Assembly: GCF_001625305.1 (NCBI RefSeq)
Contig: NW_017802713.1
Location: 2,200,842 to 2,264,841 of the forward strand
Direction: 5' to 3'
Length of the DNA: 64,000 bases
DNA from: Branchiostoma belcheri
Lineage: Eukaryota > Chordata > Leptocardii > Amphioxiformes > Branchiostomatidae
In this document: piece after piece, positions 24,801 through 39,800 of the stretch
Numbering within the stretch: position 1 is the stretch's first letter
How the letters are laid out: every line of letters starts with the position of its first letter
Program-made: the position numbers and the translations under genes
Notes under the pieces: model-generated
Told to the model about the DNA's origin: nothing
Database searches by the model: none
The model's input: only the letters and a program-made list of their open reading frames with translations

Positions 24801-27800
24801 TAATATTATGTATCATGTGTATTATGCGATTGTTTGTGATTATTGATTGATTCTTATGTGATTGTAAAATGATTGTAAACCCTGCATCAATTCAGCTATA
24901 AAAGGCTGTGATTTCACAGGTAATGTTTGACCAATAAACCATTAATAAATCAGTAAGTTACTTATTTCAGCACAAAAAACAACAAGAAGCAATTTCATGA
25001 TATGTGTGTGTTTTTACTATGTTATTTGATGTACAATGTATGTATGTTTTCCTCGAATGAACCCTGAAAGATTAGCCTTTTGGCTTAAGGATATTGGAAT
25101 AAAAAAAATAAAGTCGACAATGAGTTTACAAACTAGGACATTTCACAGAGAACCTTCTTTCAACCAACAACATGTTGCAGTCAGCATGATGGTAATCAAC
25201 GCCCCCTACCTTTTCTTCCCTGTCCTGCAGGGCATTCCTGGCCTCTGTCATCTTGCTCTTGATGTCTGCATATTGTTCTTCATTCAGTTCCTTTATACAG
25301 TACACCAGTGTTCGCAGCCCAATCTATGCAAAGTACAGGACAGAGGCCAATTATCTTCCCATTCTCTATGGGGGTCTTTGTTATATTCCTTTGGTTATAC
25401 AAGTCTAAACAAGTTTAAACAATGTACAAATGTAAAAAGAAGTAAGTCACTTCCACTAATACTTAAATCATTATAGTCCGGTTGTCAGTTTCTGCATACA
25501 CCTAAAGCTACAACCAAATTTAGGACTGAAAGAAACATTTCTAATACAATGCATAATACATCATTCAACCACCACTGGTGGCTTAAAACGTTCAATCACT
25601 GCAGAAGACACATCCTATTTTCCAAGGACTAAAAGTTGAAGTCAGAGAAGTAAGGCCACAGCAAGTAAATTTTATGGATGACATCCTATAATCCAAATCT
25701 AATGCGAGCGGGCAAAAAAAACAAGACGGGCTCAAAAAACAAGGTTCCTACATTTTAGAATTCTGACTCAATCACTGTACAAGTGGGAAAATCACATATA
25801 CACAGCCAGCATCACATATCACTGCATCAAAGTAAGGAACAAGTTATCTGCCATCCACCTTCCGGCATGGCAACAGACATCTTTGCCCATTTTCGGCATG
25901 GTGACCACTGTAAGAAGGCAACAATTTTTTTCCCAACATCAGGCGAAAATTAATGCGCGCGCTGATGTCATCCATAAAAATTACTTGCTGTGGCCTAATG
26001 TAGGTTTTTGGCTAACACAGACATGTTGTCAGAATGATTTACGAAGTCTACAGTAAGTGTTGAGCTTTCAACCCTGATCCTCAAACTAAGGAGATATCCC
26101 AATTACACCACCAAGGTGCAGGCACCACAATCACTCAACAACACCTCAAATGTCTTCTCTGACTTGGCGATGTTCCCAGGCTGTCTGGAACCATCATTTT
26201 TACCAACACTACAAAGGTACTTAAAACATAACACACTAAGATAATCAAAGAGATGCATTCATTCATTTTGACTAGCTATTGTTGCCTGTGCTGCCACAAA
26301 TATCAATAGATATCTTTTTAAAGAAAAATATGTACAGTGTCACATACATGTACATGTAATACTGTTGCTGCAATGGTTATGAATTAAACAATCTTCTCAT
26401 GTTGCAGTTGAAAAGCTTTGACTGGTTTGCTACATCTACATGTAGAATGCTGTCTTGTTGTCATGATCCACTACATCCTAGGTTTAACATAAAAAATTCA
26501 CTTCTAAACACATGTGGTGGCATGGTGGCTTTGTTGTTAGGGTTACTGAGTAAAATCTAAATGTTTTAGGTTCGAATCCCCAGCAGGTTCCAGATGTAAT
26601 TCCGACTCCTCACCTATACATAAGTCTGAACTTCAAAAAGCTAAATGTTCTAAACATACAAAACTGGAGTCATTCATAGCATTGGGAGAATGACAACGAT
26701 GAGCATGGAATTCGACCAGTTTCGACTTTATTAATCTTTCTCAAGAATGACAGAGATCGGACCACTCCTCCTTTTATACCTTTTTCTGTGCCTCTCTAGT
26801 GCAGGGCGCTCTGCTCGAGTTTAAGATATTGACCAATCAGCATTGAGCATTTCATTTTGCCCTGGTTTAGGCTGGATAGCCCTGATCTGAAGGTCTAGTT
26901 TACTATGCACTGAGCATACAAAACTGGAGTGTTATGCCTTGAGCCAGTTAACACATGTAAGTTAAGAAACAAAAAAACAACAACTTACCTCAGCAAACTG
27001 GTTGACATGGTACAGAGTTTTGTCTCGTTCTCCACTTAAACACAGAGGTAGCAGGGCAGACTCCGCACCTTTGGTGTACAGTCTGATGTTTCCTGTAATA
27101 AGGGATAACATTAGAATCATTCACTAATATCAGTTATGAAGGTTACAAATCCTCAACACCATTAAAAGTCTACACATCAGCCACCATCAAAAGTGATTTA
27201 GCAAAAAATCAGGTGCTTGTCTCTAACATTTCTATCATTATATCAGAATCAGAATCTTTCATTAATTATTCCATTTGAAACAAAATGAAAGGTTCAATTT
27301 TACACTGTGATAGTCAGAACAACTTTATCAGGTAAGGCAAGCTGAAACACACCGACAACTTTCTTGGTGAAGTCAAACTGTGAAGTGATCAGCACCATTG
27401 ATAGAGCATAGCAGAGTGATAGTCATTCAGCACAAGTGACAGAACGTGACAGTCTAATTGTGAACTTTGAAATCTATTTCTCATTGGCTCCAAAGCCACT
27501 GTGCATTTTGCAATTGTACCATGTGGGAAAAGCACTGCCCTGATTTGTGTGCTAATAATGGCTTCAGTTAAACCAAGTGCACACAAACCAATTAAATCCT
27601 TCAAAATGGATTGGTACCTTTTACATTTGCCTTCTTCACAGAAGCAGGTAAAAGATTAACTTTCATATGGTAAGTTCAGAACAGATTCTAGTACATGTAA
27701 TGTTATGCCTAAACTACATTAATCATTAAAATACGTATTTTCAAATGTAGCTGTTATACATGTAATTATAATTTACATTAATCAGAAAGTAGATCATTTA

Positions 27801-30800
27801 CATTAGTAATTGAAATGGACTAATCAATGAATATAGTAGTATCTTTTACTTGTTTAAAAACTTCATCTATTGACAGTGGAAATCATTATACATTGTGTAC
27901 CGTTTGGCAACTTGATGATGGCACTCATCCTTTTTCTTGTTGGGTCGAACTCAAGGATGTGAAGTAACTCGTATCTGGAACAAAACCAACAAACAGATGG
28001 AATTAATTACTCAAACTTGACAGTTTTTCAACAAAACAAGAATTTTTCTTCAATGAAATATCAAACATTCAAATTACAGTGTACTACAATAAAAATTATG
28101 TGGCTTACAAAGAACAGTAACAATCCATTTCATATTTCTTAAAAGAATAAAATATGTCTTACTCTTTTTCTTCTCCCCGTACACTGATCTTGAGGAAGTC
28201 TCCAGCTGACTTTCCTTCTGTTATTCTTGTCTGTCCGAGGAAGGTGATACCAAATCTACAGAGGACGTTCAAAGATATTGAGTTGTAGGTGGAGGTAAAA
28301 TTGTCTGGTGCATGTAATTTTTAATGCTGAAAGTATTTTGAGCCCTGTTGTCTCAGAAATGCACATTCAATCATATCACCTCATCTTGAAAGTTCGTTTA
28401 ACTTAGTAGAAGTCATTATGAAGCAGTTTGAAACTGTAATTTCAAAATTTCAAACACAGACTGTAATTTCCAATACATTCAAGTCTGTGCTGCCCCCCAC
28501 CAACAAAGATGGGGGTGCCACAGTCTTTCTGCAACTTACGATCCACTGCTCACCGAGTCATGTGTATCAACTGCATAACGTGACGTCACGGAAGCGGTGG
28601 ATTGCTAATTCGTTGACAAAGACTAGAGTTGTACAGTCAAAAATGTGGGTGACTCCAATTTCTTGTGTTGGAAATTACAGTTTTAATCTGCTTTATAATC
28701 ATATTTATTAATATTCATATCACCTGTCTGCTGCTTCCACCAGAGCCTTTTCGTCAGGTGAGGATGCCTGGTACTCGAATGATGCTGCTGAGTCCATGGA
28801 CACACCGTTGGCCTTGACTGGGGTGCTGTTTGCACTGCTGTTGTTGCTGTGCACGTGGACAGTATGACACAGCGCTATGGCAACCAAGAACTCCTCAACT
28901 GCCGCCTGTGGGATTGGGGCGATATAGATAGTCAGTGTGAATGTAAGTTCAGCACCAGGGACAGGACCAGTGTGAAGTCACTAGGAGGATAGTCAGTGTG
29001 AATGTAAGTTCAGGGACAGGACCAGGACCAGTGTGAAGTGACTAGGAGGATAGTCAGTGTGAATGGAAGTTCAGGGACAGGACCAGTGTGAAGTCACTAG
29101 GAGGATAGTCAGTGTGAATGTAAGTTCAGGGACAGGACCAGTGTGAAGTCACTAGGAGGATACTCAGTGTGAATGTAAGTTCAGGGACAGGACCAGTGTG
29201 AAGTCACTAGGAGGATAGTCAGTGTGAATGTAAGTTCAGCACCAGGGACAGGACCAGTGTGAAGTCACTAGGAGGATAGTCAGTGTGAATGTAAGTTCAG
29301 CACCAGGGACAGGACCAGTGTAAACATTTTGAGATTTAAATCTTCAAACTAATGTTGAAAGGGAAGATTTCACCTAACCCCAAGGGAGTGAAGCAATTAT
29401 TATTTCCACGGCGGTCTGTCACTACGGCATTCTTTCCCATTGCTAGGAGCGTTCTAAAAAGTATCGGGTTACAAGACGCTATTTTGGCCTGTTTTAGACT
29501 ACCCGTAAAATATTCAAAAATGAAAAAATAATATTTGGTGGTAAATTTCGTCAAATTAAAATGAAATAATCGTCTTAACATCCTTTAAATGTTAGCATTT
29601 TATGTTAAATCACTGATTTTTAAAAATTTCGCTCAGAAAGACGATTATTTTCGGGTTTCCGAGCACAAGTCATGTCACGTTTTTAGGCAAACATCGTTCA
29701 AACCTGGCTACGTATATTGACGCAGATCCTCGATTTTTATATTTTTCGACGACTAGGAATAAGGTCAAAAATCGTGTTTTAGGGATTTTTTAATTTTTGA
29801 TTTTAAGTCTAGTTTTTGTCGATATATTGGTGAAAAAAATTGCATTTTTTGACATTTTTCTCACTAAATTACCCATAATTCAAATTGAGGCCATTTTTCA
29901 AAAATCCCTAAAACACGATTTTTGGGACAACCGTGACAGTCATTTTGAGCCGTAAATAGGGTATGTTTGACTCTCCATGTTTCCAGGTTTGAACGAGTTT
30001 TGCAGACATGTCATATTGCCAGAAAGTGTGCATTGTGTTATTCATAAAGGTGTAAAGAATCATTACCGTATTCAAGGTCACCCAAGGATACGACAGTAGC
30101 TTCGCTACATGTTACATACCCACCAAAAATTATAGCGGACATGTACTGTCCAGGAAACTGTTTGTATCTATAGAAAAGTGTTGTTTTTTATCTGTTGCGA
30201 GGCACTCAGACAGAAGGGCTTGTTTTGCCGCTTTATTGTAAATGACCGCAGGTGACCCCGAAATGGAATGCGGGTTCGATTCGAATCGCCCAGATCGAAC
30301 ACCATCGAACACAGTTCGGATTCTATGAAATGTGGGAACTTTGCAGCCCAGATTTTACCACCGTGTTTCTGTGTAGTAGGTTTTGTTTTCAGGGTGTTTT
30401 TTTGTGTGTTTGCTTGTATTTCTAAAGTTATGTCCAGATACAGAGGTCATTGATAAGGCTTGGGTTCCAATGTACATTGTCTGTGTTTCTGTAATTCCCA
30501 ATAAACATTGTATAAAATGAAGTTGTTGATACAATGTTATATCTCATGATGTACCCTGATGAAGGTGACAGTGGTCACTGAAAATTTGATCCTTTTGCAC
30601 ACTTCAAGTTGAAATAAAAGCATTATGCAGGAGTTCTCATGTATCCTCAGTCAGTACTTCTATCTTCCTATTCCTATTTAATATTCTTCCAGCATTTATG
30701 ACTTAAAGAGCTTAAGGAATGGATCTGCAGAAAGCATGTAATATGAGACATCAACTACCTTAAAAAGCATGCCATAAACTACTGTTAATTCCTTGCATTA

Positions 30801-33800
30801 GGTATCTTTTATTGCTTCAAAATGTGAGCAATCAACAGGGTTTAAGTGTATTTGAAAGCAGGGGGGCAATGAAATTTATTGTTTGAGTCATGGAGCAATT
30901 TGTATCCTGATTGGAAGTAATTTTATCCCTACTTTCCAGTCCCATATAGTGAATTTACATTTTAATGATAGTTAATGATTGCCTTTAAACTAATAGCCCC
31001 TAAATGGAAGAATGTGTAAAGACCAGGATTGTAAAAAATGTGCATTCATTGCTGTTAGCACATTCTTTCAATACTTCCTTTTCTAAGACGATACCAATTT
31101 AATTTGTTGGTTCTTGGATTTTTTCAGAAAAAATATGAAGCGACAGAGTGAAAAAATATAACAAAAAGAAGTCTATGCATCATGTTATAGCCCCAAATGC
31201 TACCAAATGCTATTATAGCTCTATATAAGCCATGACATCAACACAAAAGGCTGAGTTGTTTTTATTTTTTAAACAATGAATTTTGAACTTTAAATCAAAC
31301 TAACTGCATTGATAGATGAAAAAACTTTAACAGCTAGGAAGAAAAGGACTTTCCTCAACTGTGGGGGCAAAATATGAGCATATTTGAGTTGATTCACAAC
31401 AAGAATTTTTTTTTCAAATCAGATAACCAACATACTAAATCTGTGTGGCCTAAGGTTGAAAGAATATAAAAACTCAACAGTCAAGGTACTGTAATAGTGA
31501 TCAAAAGTATTTGTAAATCACAAAAAAAATTGACATTAAAACACTGTCATTGAAGAACTCCTGTATTGGCTGTGTTCCAATTTATCACTAGGCAAATATT
31601 GAGCTTTTGGGCATGACCAAAAATCTCAGAAAGGTTACGCCTTGACTACCGACTGTTTCTTGAGCGTATGCCAAGAGATTTGGCTGTGAAAAAGTGCAGT
31701 GAATACCGATTTCCTGTTAGGCTTAGGAAAAAAAATTCTGTGTTTCCTGTTTCTGGACCGACCCTAAAAAAACCTGCCAACCTTAGACTTTTTTGGGGGT
31801 GGACCCCTGCAGGGGACATAAATAATTTTTCGAACTGATCAACCTTTTCTAGCTCCATGATCTGACACCTGAGTGATAAAACGTTGTACAATTGGTTTTC
31901 TAACATTGGCATTGAAAATAAAGTGTCCTCAAGCAAGTTTTAAACTGTATTATATAAGTTGAATATATATCGATATCACTGAAATCTAAAAAAAAAAGAT
32001 AATCCCTACTTACGGCCACACCAATTTAATTTGTTGGTTCTTGGATTCGCCTTTTAATTTTTTTTCTGATTTGCAAAAAAAAATTCTGGTTCTGAATCAA
32101 CTAAAAAATGCTCATATTTTGCCCCCAACAGTTCTTCAGGAAGGTCCGGATCCTTTTCTTCCTAGTTGTTACAGTTTTTTATCTATCAATGCATTGGTTT
32201 GATTAAAAATTTAAAATACATTGTTTAAATATGAACCCAGCCTTTTGTGTTTAATTCATGGTTTTTATCATAGCATTTGGAGCTGTAATAGGATGCCTAG
32301 ACCTGTTTTTTTGCCCTGTCGCTTCATATTTTTTATGAAAAAATCGCAAGAGAACAAACAAATTAAATTGGTCTGGCCTACAATTCAAATTTTTTTACGA
32401 CTGAAACAAGAAACACAGCATTTTTTTCCCTAGGCCTAATCTTTATCACAGAAAGTGTTGGCAGACGCAATCTGTCACTGTTGGATGAAATGCCGCAGAC
32501 GCTGTAAACGTTGCCTTATTAACAACTAGCCAGCATGATTTTCACTATAATCACTCAAAGTGAGCACTTTGGACAAGTGCTGCAGATATTAAGTGATTTG
32601 TTTAACCTTTGGCACACTGAAGAAGTCACTTGGTTACCGATTCTCTAATGGCTACAGGGTTAGGTAGCAGGGAGAAGGTTAAGTACAGAACCACTGCCAT
32701 GGATCCATACTAAACTACATGTAGTAAGGTTGCCATGTCTATTAAACTTACAAAACTGTACTGAATACAAATGATGATGATGGAAACTTGATTGAATTTT
32801 GATTACTCTATAGGCTCCTCATCTATGATTGGTCAAACCTCTAACCCTGTTTTATGTAAATTAGGAGTGATTGACATTTTGCCCTCTGACCTCCATGTTT
32901 GCTGTAGACAGACACTCTATATTTATATATATTAAGCTCCTCATCTATGATTGGTCAAACCTCTAACCCTATTTTATGTAAATTAGGAGTGATTGACATC
33001 TTGCCCTCTGACCTCCATGTTTGCTGTAGACAGACACTCTATATTTATATATATTAAGCTCCTCATCTATGATTGGTCAAACCTCTAACCCTATTATATG
33101 TAAATTATGGGTGATTGACATCTAGGTCAAACCTCTAACCATATTTTATGTAAATTAGGAGTGATTGACATCTTGCCCTCTGACCTCCATGTTTGCTGTA
33201 GACGCAGACACTCTATAAGCTCCTCATCTATGATTGGTCAAACCTCTAACCCTGTTTTATGTAAATTAGGAGTGATTGACATCTTGCCCTCTGACCTCCA
33301 TGTTTGCTGTAGACACAGACACTCTATATTTATATATATTAGGCTCCTCATCTATGATTGGTCAAACCTCTAACCCTATTATATGTAAATTAGGAGTGAT
33401 TGACAGCTTGCCCTCTGACCTCCATGTTTGCTACAGTAGACACAGACACTCTATATTTATATATATTAAGCTCCTCATCTATGATTGGTCAAACCTCTAA
33501 CCCTATAATATGTAAATTATGGGTGATTGACATCTTACCCTCATCATCTACAATGTATGATAGGTCAAACCTCTAACCATGTTTTATGTAAATTAGGAGT
33601 GATTGACATCTTGCCCTCTGACCCCCATGTTTGCTGTAGACACAGACACTCTATAAGATCCTCATCTGTGATAGGTCAAATCTAACCCTATTTTATGTAA
33701 ATTAGTAGTGATTGACAGCTTGCCCTCTGACCTCCATGTTTGCTGTAGACACTGGCACTCGGGAGCTCATGTGCACCAGACTGCCGTTGTACTCCTCGAA

Positions 33801-36800
33801 TTGTGTCCCGCCGATGGAACACTGCCGGAAACACATCTCATTCTCTGTCAGTGTTCCCGTCTTGTCAGTGAAAACATACTCGATCTAAGGAGAGAGAGAA
33901 CGAATAAGAAAATGTCGCTCACCATACAAACAGCAAGGTGCAAAGTAGAGCCAAATGTTTGCATGATATATTCAATAAAAATTCAAAAACTGTGGTGACA
34001 TTGGGGTTTATACAAAGCTATCTACCATCCAAAATCGTCACCCTAAAATGACCAGATCACATGATATCAAGACCGGAAGTTCCGCTGCAGTACCATAACA
34101 AGCAGCTAGGGAGCAAATCCTACCCACCTACCAAGTTCCATAGCTCCATGAGTTATAATGAGAAAAACCAAAAAAATGAGCAAATTCCTAGAATTTTTCC
34201 CAACTGGACGCATATACATTGTAGTAAAAGGTTCTGCCCCAGAGCCGTCACCAAAAAAAAAAAAAGAAAATGTTAAACTTTGTGTTGACTCGAAGTGCAA
34301 AATCCCCTTACCTGACCCAATTCTTCATTGAGATCCGAGGTGTTGGCTTGAGCTTTCAAGTTATTCTTCTGTAAAAGGACATAAAAATAAGCACAAGTTA
34401 CTAGCCATTATTCAATGGTGGCAAACATGCCCTTTTCCATAGAGTGTAATCTGCGAGCATAATTTTTCATTTCTAAGTAGAGCGTAGATGGACTGCTATA
34501 ATGCAACGTAGAGCATATAATTTGCGTAGAGTGTAATTCACCGTTTTGATTTTACATAATGCATTGTAGCTACTTGGAATTTATCGTAAAACGTAATGGG
34601 GAGTATTCCTGAATTCAGCGTAATACGTAGCCAGCTCTCAAAATTTTGCTTAGAGCGTTGTCGGGGACACCCCCCCCCCCATGCAGGCCCTCTTCAAGGA
34701 GATGAAAGTTTTTATTCATTCTTTGACAGCATTTGTCATCACTCTAATTAAAAAAAAAACACGTCTAAACTCTATTATCATGCAGACTACATCACCATCC
34801 ATACTGCTTCATTTATTTTTCACTTCCATCATTGACATTGACCCCCAGGCAGTTAACCAGCATTAAGACCAAGGTCAATGGCAAATATAGATTTTTAATG
34901 GCAGAATGATTGCCGGTAAACCCCCCAGAGATCCCCATTTAGGGATTGCAGCACATAGAAGTTTGATCCATGATTTTAGACATGTGTATCCATGCTTGTC
35001 CCAAGTGAATGTAATGAAGAGTACAAACATTTTATGATGAAGTAAAGGCAAAATTTTCATTGTGCATGAAGTCCTGTACAAGATGGCACATGAGGCCATT
35101 CTAAAAACATCTTTATCATTCTGCTTTCCAAGCTATGTCATGTAAGTTACCATATTTGGATCTTAACAAACAAACAAACAAACAAACAAACATCACAGCA
35201 TCACTTACTTCATCATACATTTCTATGTCCCAGCTGATGAAAATGGACCCCAGAAACTTCTGGAATTCTAAATACCAAGAAAAAGAGCATGAGCAACACT
35301 TAGACAGTTTTTTTTATTAAAAATCTTTATCAAGCACAGAGATTGCCAACATCCAACATCCAAGTAGTAAGTTAAACATACATTGTACATTGTATTCTCA
35401 CAGTTACTTTTAAAATAAAGAATACATGAAGTGGTCAGTATAAAAAGCAACACTACTTGAGTTGCTGATTAGAAGATATAGGAATCTAGTCATCAACATA
35501 AAATAAATTTAAAGTAACAAGAGCCCTTTAGTTATTTTAGTAACTGATAGTTAATGAGTATTTAAACTGATACATGTAGTTAATGATGCCCTTCTAAATT
35601 AATATTAATGCCCAAAAATTTGGCTATTTTTGGACTAATGTCACATGTACATCTAGAGGATTTTAGTAGAAGTACTGCCAGTGTAATACTTAATAATAAT
35701 GATATATCTAAATCATTTAAATTCTGAAGATCTGTTGAAAATTAATACATACCCACAGTCACATACAGGGAGATGGGAATGACATAGTTGAATAGAACCA
35801 GGAAAGCCAGAAAATCCACCAACCCTTCAAGAAACTACACGGTTAAAAAACGTAAAACATTAGTACAAGTCACAATAATGTTATTTCACTTCAAATACCA
35901 TAGTATGGACATACAGTTGTTGTGGTTGCATGTTTATGTGCTTATGACGCGGACAAAACTGACTGTCAAGGGATCTATGGCAAACTTTTCTATCACAAAA
36001 CAGCTGAATTCGTACAACACATTTGCAACTGCTCTTACTAAGAATACCTTCAATAAGCAAGATGTATACTTATTGTGCAACAAATGTGTCAGGGTCCTAA
36101 TTTTGATTGATTACTGTAAATCACTTTATTTTTGTGGTAGCAAAAGTTCACAGTCTGAGAAAAATGTTTGCAATAGCGGCAGGTCCAGAAGAAAGCAAGT
36201 CGGTGACTTATTTGTTTGCAATAATCATAAATTCACTGTACAGAAATGACAGTGTAAATGCTGCAAATAGCCATTTACAGTATTGTTAAACAATTGTATA
36301 GCATTTCAGCACTAGATGTTGATTTTGCCAACACCCTAGGGGCAGAGCCCTTTTCCCATAATGAATACTTACTTCAGGCCTTTTCGAGGGATCCTCTCCC
36401 ACGTACCAGGGCTCGCCGACGCGGCCGATGTACCAGTATTTCAGGCCGGTACAGAGGGTGGTCTCAGCCAGCAACACAAACAGGTAAAACAGAAGGTAGG
36501 TATTCATAGACCTGTCAAAAAACAACACAAAATTAAGATGTTTAAAGTTAAAACTTTTGGTCCAACACAAAAAATTCTCTCACCTAGAGCTTTCGACCAG
36601 TCACTCTGGTCTTCCTCAGTAGACTGACCCAGTGAAGCTTCTTGAGAGAGGTGAAGGAAGCCATATACATTAGGAGGCCGACGGAGGCCGACATCATCTA
36701 CCAGATACTTTGACCCAGTGTTGACGTCACACTTCAAAGAAGCCACGTGACAAGCCTCCCTGGGTCAGTCTACTGAGGAAGACCAGAGTGACTGGTCGAA

Positions 36801-39800
36801 AGCTCTGGGTGAGGGAATTTTTTGTTTCCAAATTGTGATTTTCCATGTATCATCAGTGGCTTAATAGTACCTGTAAGTCTGTATTATTTCTATTTGATAT
36901 TGACTTTGCTTTGATTTGATTTGATTTATTGAAATTGCAACAGTACAACACACATGGGACACAGACAGCTGTTGCTGGTGTTGTGCCTCACACGTAGAAG
37001 CAAATGCAGGACAGACAATACTCATTTTCACTTGAGTCAAGACTTAGTGGGGAAGTCATATAAAGTGCCTTTCCCAAGGGCACAAGATCGGTGGCATGTC
37101 AGGACTCGAACCCGGGACCTCTTGGTTCCAAGTCGAGCACTCTGCTGTTGCGCCACATGACCCTATACTCTTTAGAATCAATCTAAAAAATATTGCTTTA
37201 CTTCATCCTTCTATATTTTCTTAAAACTGCCACAATATACCATAAATATTAAGAATTTATCAGAAGGTTGCTAACTTTTCTATGACTGATCTCTTTCCCA
37301 GCTTGGTGTGTGAGTTGAGGGCCATCTTGGTCTCCTGCCCGGTGTGGACTGCCACACCGTAGATGTAGGGGGTGTTTTTGAGGCGGGCTCCCCTCAACAG
37401 CATGTTCTCTGGCCCAAGAGTTCTCACAGCAGCTGGTTCGTTGGGGCTCTTGTAAATGTTGATTCTGCCTACAAATCTGCAAAACATAACAAAAAATGTA
37501 ACAACTAGAAAGGTAACACTTGCAAAGCAAATGCATAATGTTTACCTTCACATATGGTCTGCTTCATTCATTCTTACTCAAACACATTCACATACAAATC
37601 ATGATTGTATATGGTGACAATCCCTCCTACTATAAAATTGCAACATTATGTAACCCAATACGAGTTACCATGGTGATAGACAGTCTGGTTCAGGTCCCAA
37701 AAATGTCCCAAAGTGTCTTTATAGTTGTCCTAGCCTAAATTCTAGTAGCCAGTGGCCATTGGACCACCTTTAATCCTGAGCCCTGCCACAGTATGAAATA
37801 TCCTGTATGATGTTATTCCACAATAGGCTTTCTTGGTATGAAAGGTATAATGTATAAATGGGCTATTTGTAAAAAGTTTTGAATCTCTTACCTGTAGAGA
37901 TCTGGCTCTGGTTCCTGACACTCGACGGATGCATACAGGCCCTTCAGCTCTGGTATAGTGTTGTAGTGTGCCGTGTCTGGCACAGAGGAATGGATCTATG
38001 TACACAGCAAACACAGAGTCCGACATGAAATATGGAGGTGTGAATCTACATGTATATCTTCCCCCCAAGGATAAAGTACAAGTCTATTACATGTACAAAT
38101 GTATATAGGATATCTCAGTCCTTTACAGCATACATTTGTACTTTGTGGTGATAACAATTTTGTACAATAATTACCTCCATAAAAAATGGAGGTATTGTTT
38201 CTGGTGAATGCCTTTATGGATTGTGATCATGATATTTAGTATGTGGGTAGGCCTTAGGAAGACAAAGGTCAAGTTCGATTGTGGGCCTTCTGTTGGCTCA
38301 CCTTGGTATTGTATCTTTTGTCCCAGACATGCTACGACCTTGATTTTTTTCTGGCAAAAATGTAAAATGTAACAAAAAGAAGAATGGATACAGGGGTGGG
38401 TGCAGAAGACCAAACATAAAAAAAAACAAAAAAAGAAGATCAAAAATAAAAAAAATCCAGTACCTTGAGGTTGGTCTCGCCATCTAAGCTGGCAGTTGTG
38501 ATGTGACAGTTGCCCTCTGGGTCGTCTGATGACAGCATCACCAGGTCACAGGGAAAACTCTCGTCTGATTGGACCTTCACGATGTCCCCTACCTGTGGGA
38601 GTTTAACAAAGTTTAACATGCTCCAACGTTTAACTTGACCCAAGCTAGTCCGCTGATTCAGCATGTGCGTCTGAGACAGCTGAACTTTCTGGGACACATC
38701 CTGCGCATGCCTGAGGATGAACCTGTTAGACTGTACGCCCTCTACGTGCCCTCTCATGGCAGACGCAGGCGAGGCCGACAGCCTACCTCCTACTTCAAGT
38801 ATGTCCAGCAACTACTGGGAGATGAGCACAATCAGCTAACAGAGAAGCAGATCGCCAACCTTGCTTGCGACAAGGGGCAGTAGAGGGATCTTGCAGTCGC
38901 CTGCGCAGCAGCCGACCGATGATGATGAACATGCTCCACTGGTTGTAAAAAAATGTCTTCGCCTGATGAAGCGTCACAATAATCACATGTAGAGTTAGTA
39001 AACCTTTCCCAAAGACAAACACAGACATTTCTACTATTTACAATCTACTTATGTCATGCCCCAACTCCATATCTAAGCCAATATGTTATGTAGTGCATTA
39101 CAAAAGAAAGTGTTTTAATAGATAAAAATGCTTAATGTACATGTACATCATGTCATGATCATATGCCATTTATGATCATATTATGTTCATATTCCTGTAG
39201 TAATAGTTTCTTAGAATAGACTTCCTGTATTGATCACATTGTCATTGTTGCCATACATGATGCCATACCATGTAAAACTGTCAATCAATAGAGTTCATTC
39301 ATTCATTCGTGTGTGCATGTAACTCTTTTGTGATGCCCAATATCTGATGTGCAGCTGAGCACTTTACTGGGATTCTTACAATAAAAATTCTTCCACATAG
39401 TTTTAGTAAAAAAAAAGTTTTGGTGAGACTTACCCTAATATCTTGTGACATGATCTCAACAAGCTCATCCTGCCGTATCACGTGTACAGGACTCTTGTTC
39501 ACTTCATTGTCGGCCTTGTGTCTCAGCCAGTCTTCATAGCCCTGCAGTCAAATGAAGTCAAACCCAGTAGCTTTTACTAGTAGTTTCTTAGTAGTTATCA
39601 GTGGTTCTATATGTACTAAAATTTTTATACCATATGTTTCTTCTGTTCCTGCAATTAGCCCTTGGGCAAGAATTTGCAATAAACAATTATTTAATGAATG
39701 ATTCACTTTACATTTTGTACACCAAGTGTTCTAGCCAGCACCCGTCTTTCCATCATTTGATGTAATTTTTCTACTCATAATGAAAAGTTTGCTTTGATGC

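Noticed and set aside
37892-37980. Acceptor TGTGCCAG for flippase exon 7
   Set aside because: It breaks frame with exon 6; GTGTACATAG keeps phase 0 and the family spacing.
38635-38883. 82-residue + frame as a host gene
   Set aside because: Its [12 protein letters not shown] and YALYVP-GRRR strings are those of a LINE ORF2 end; it is a retroelement remnant in a flippase intron.
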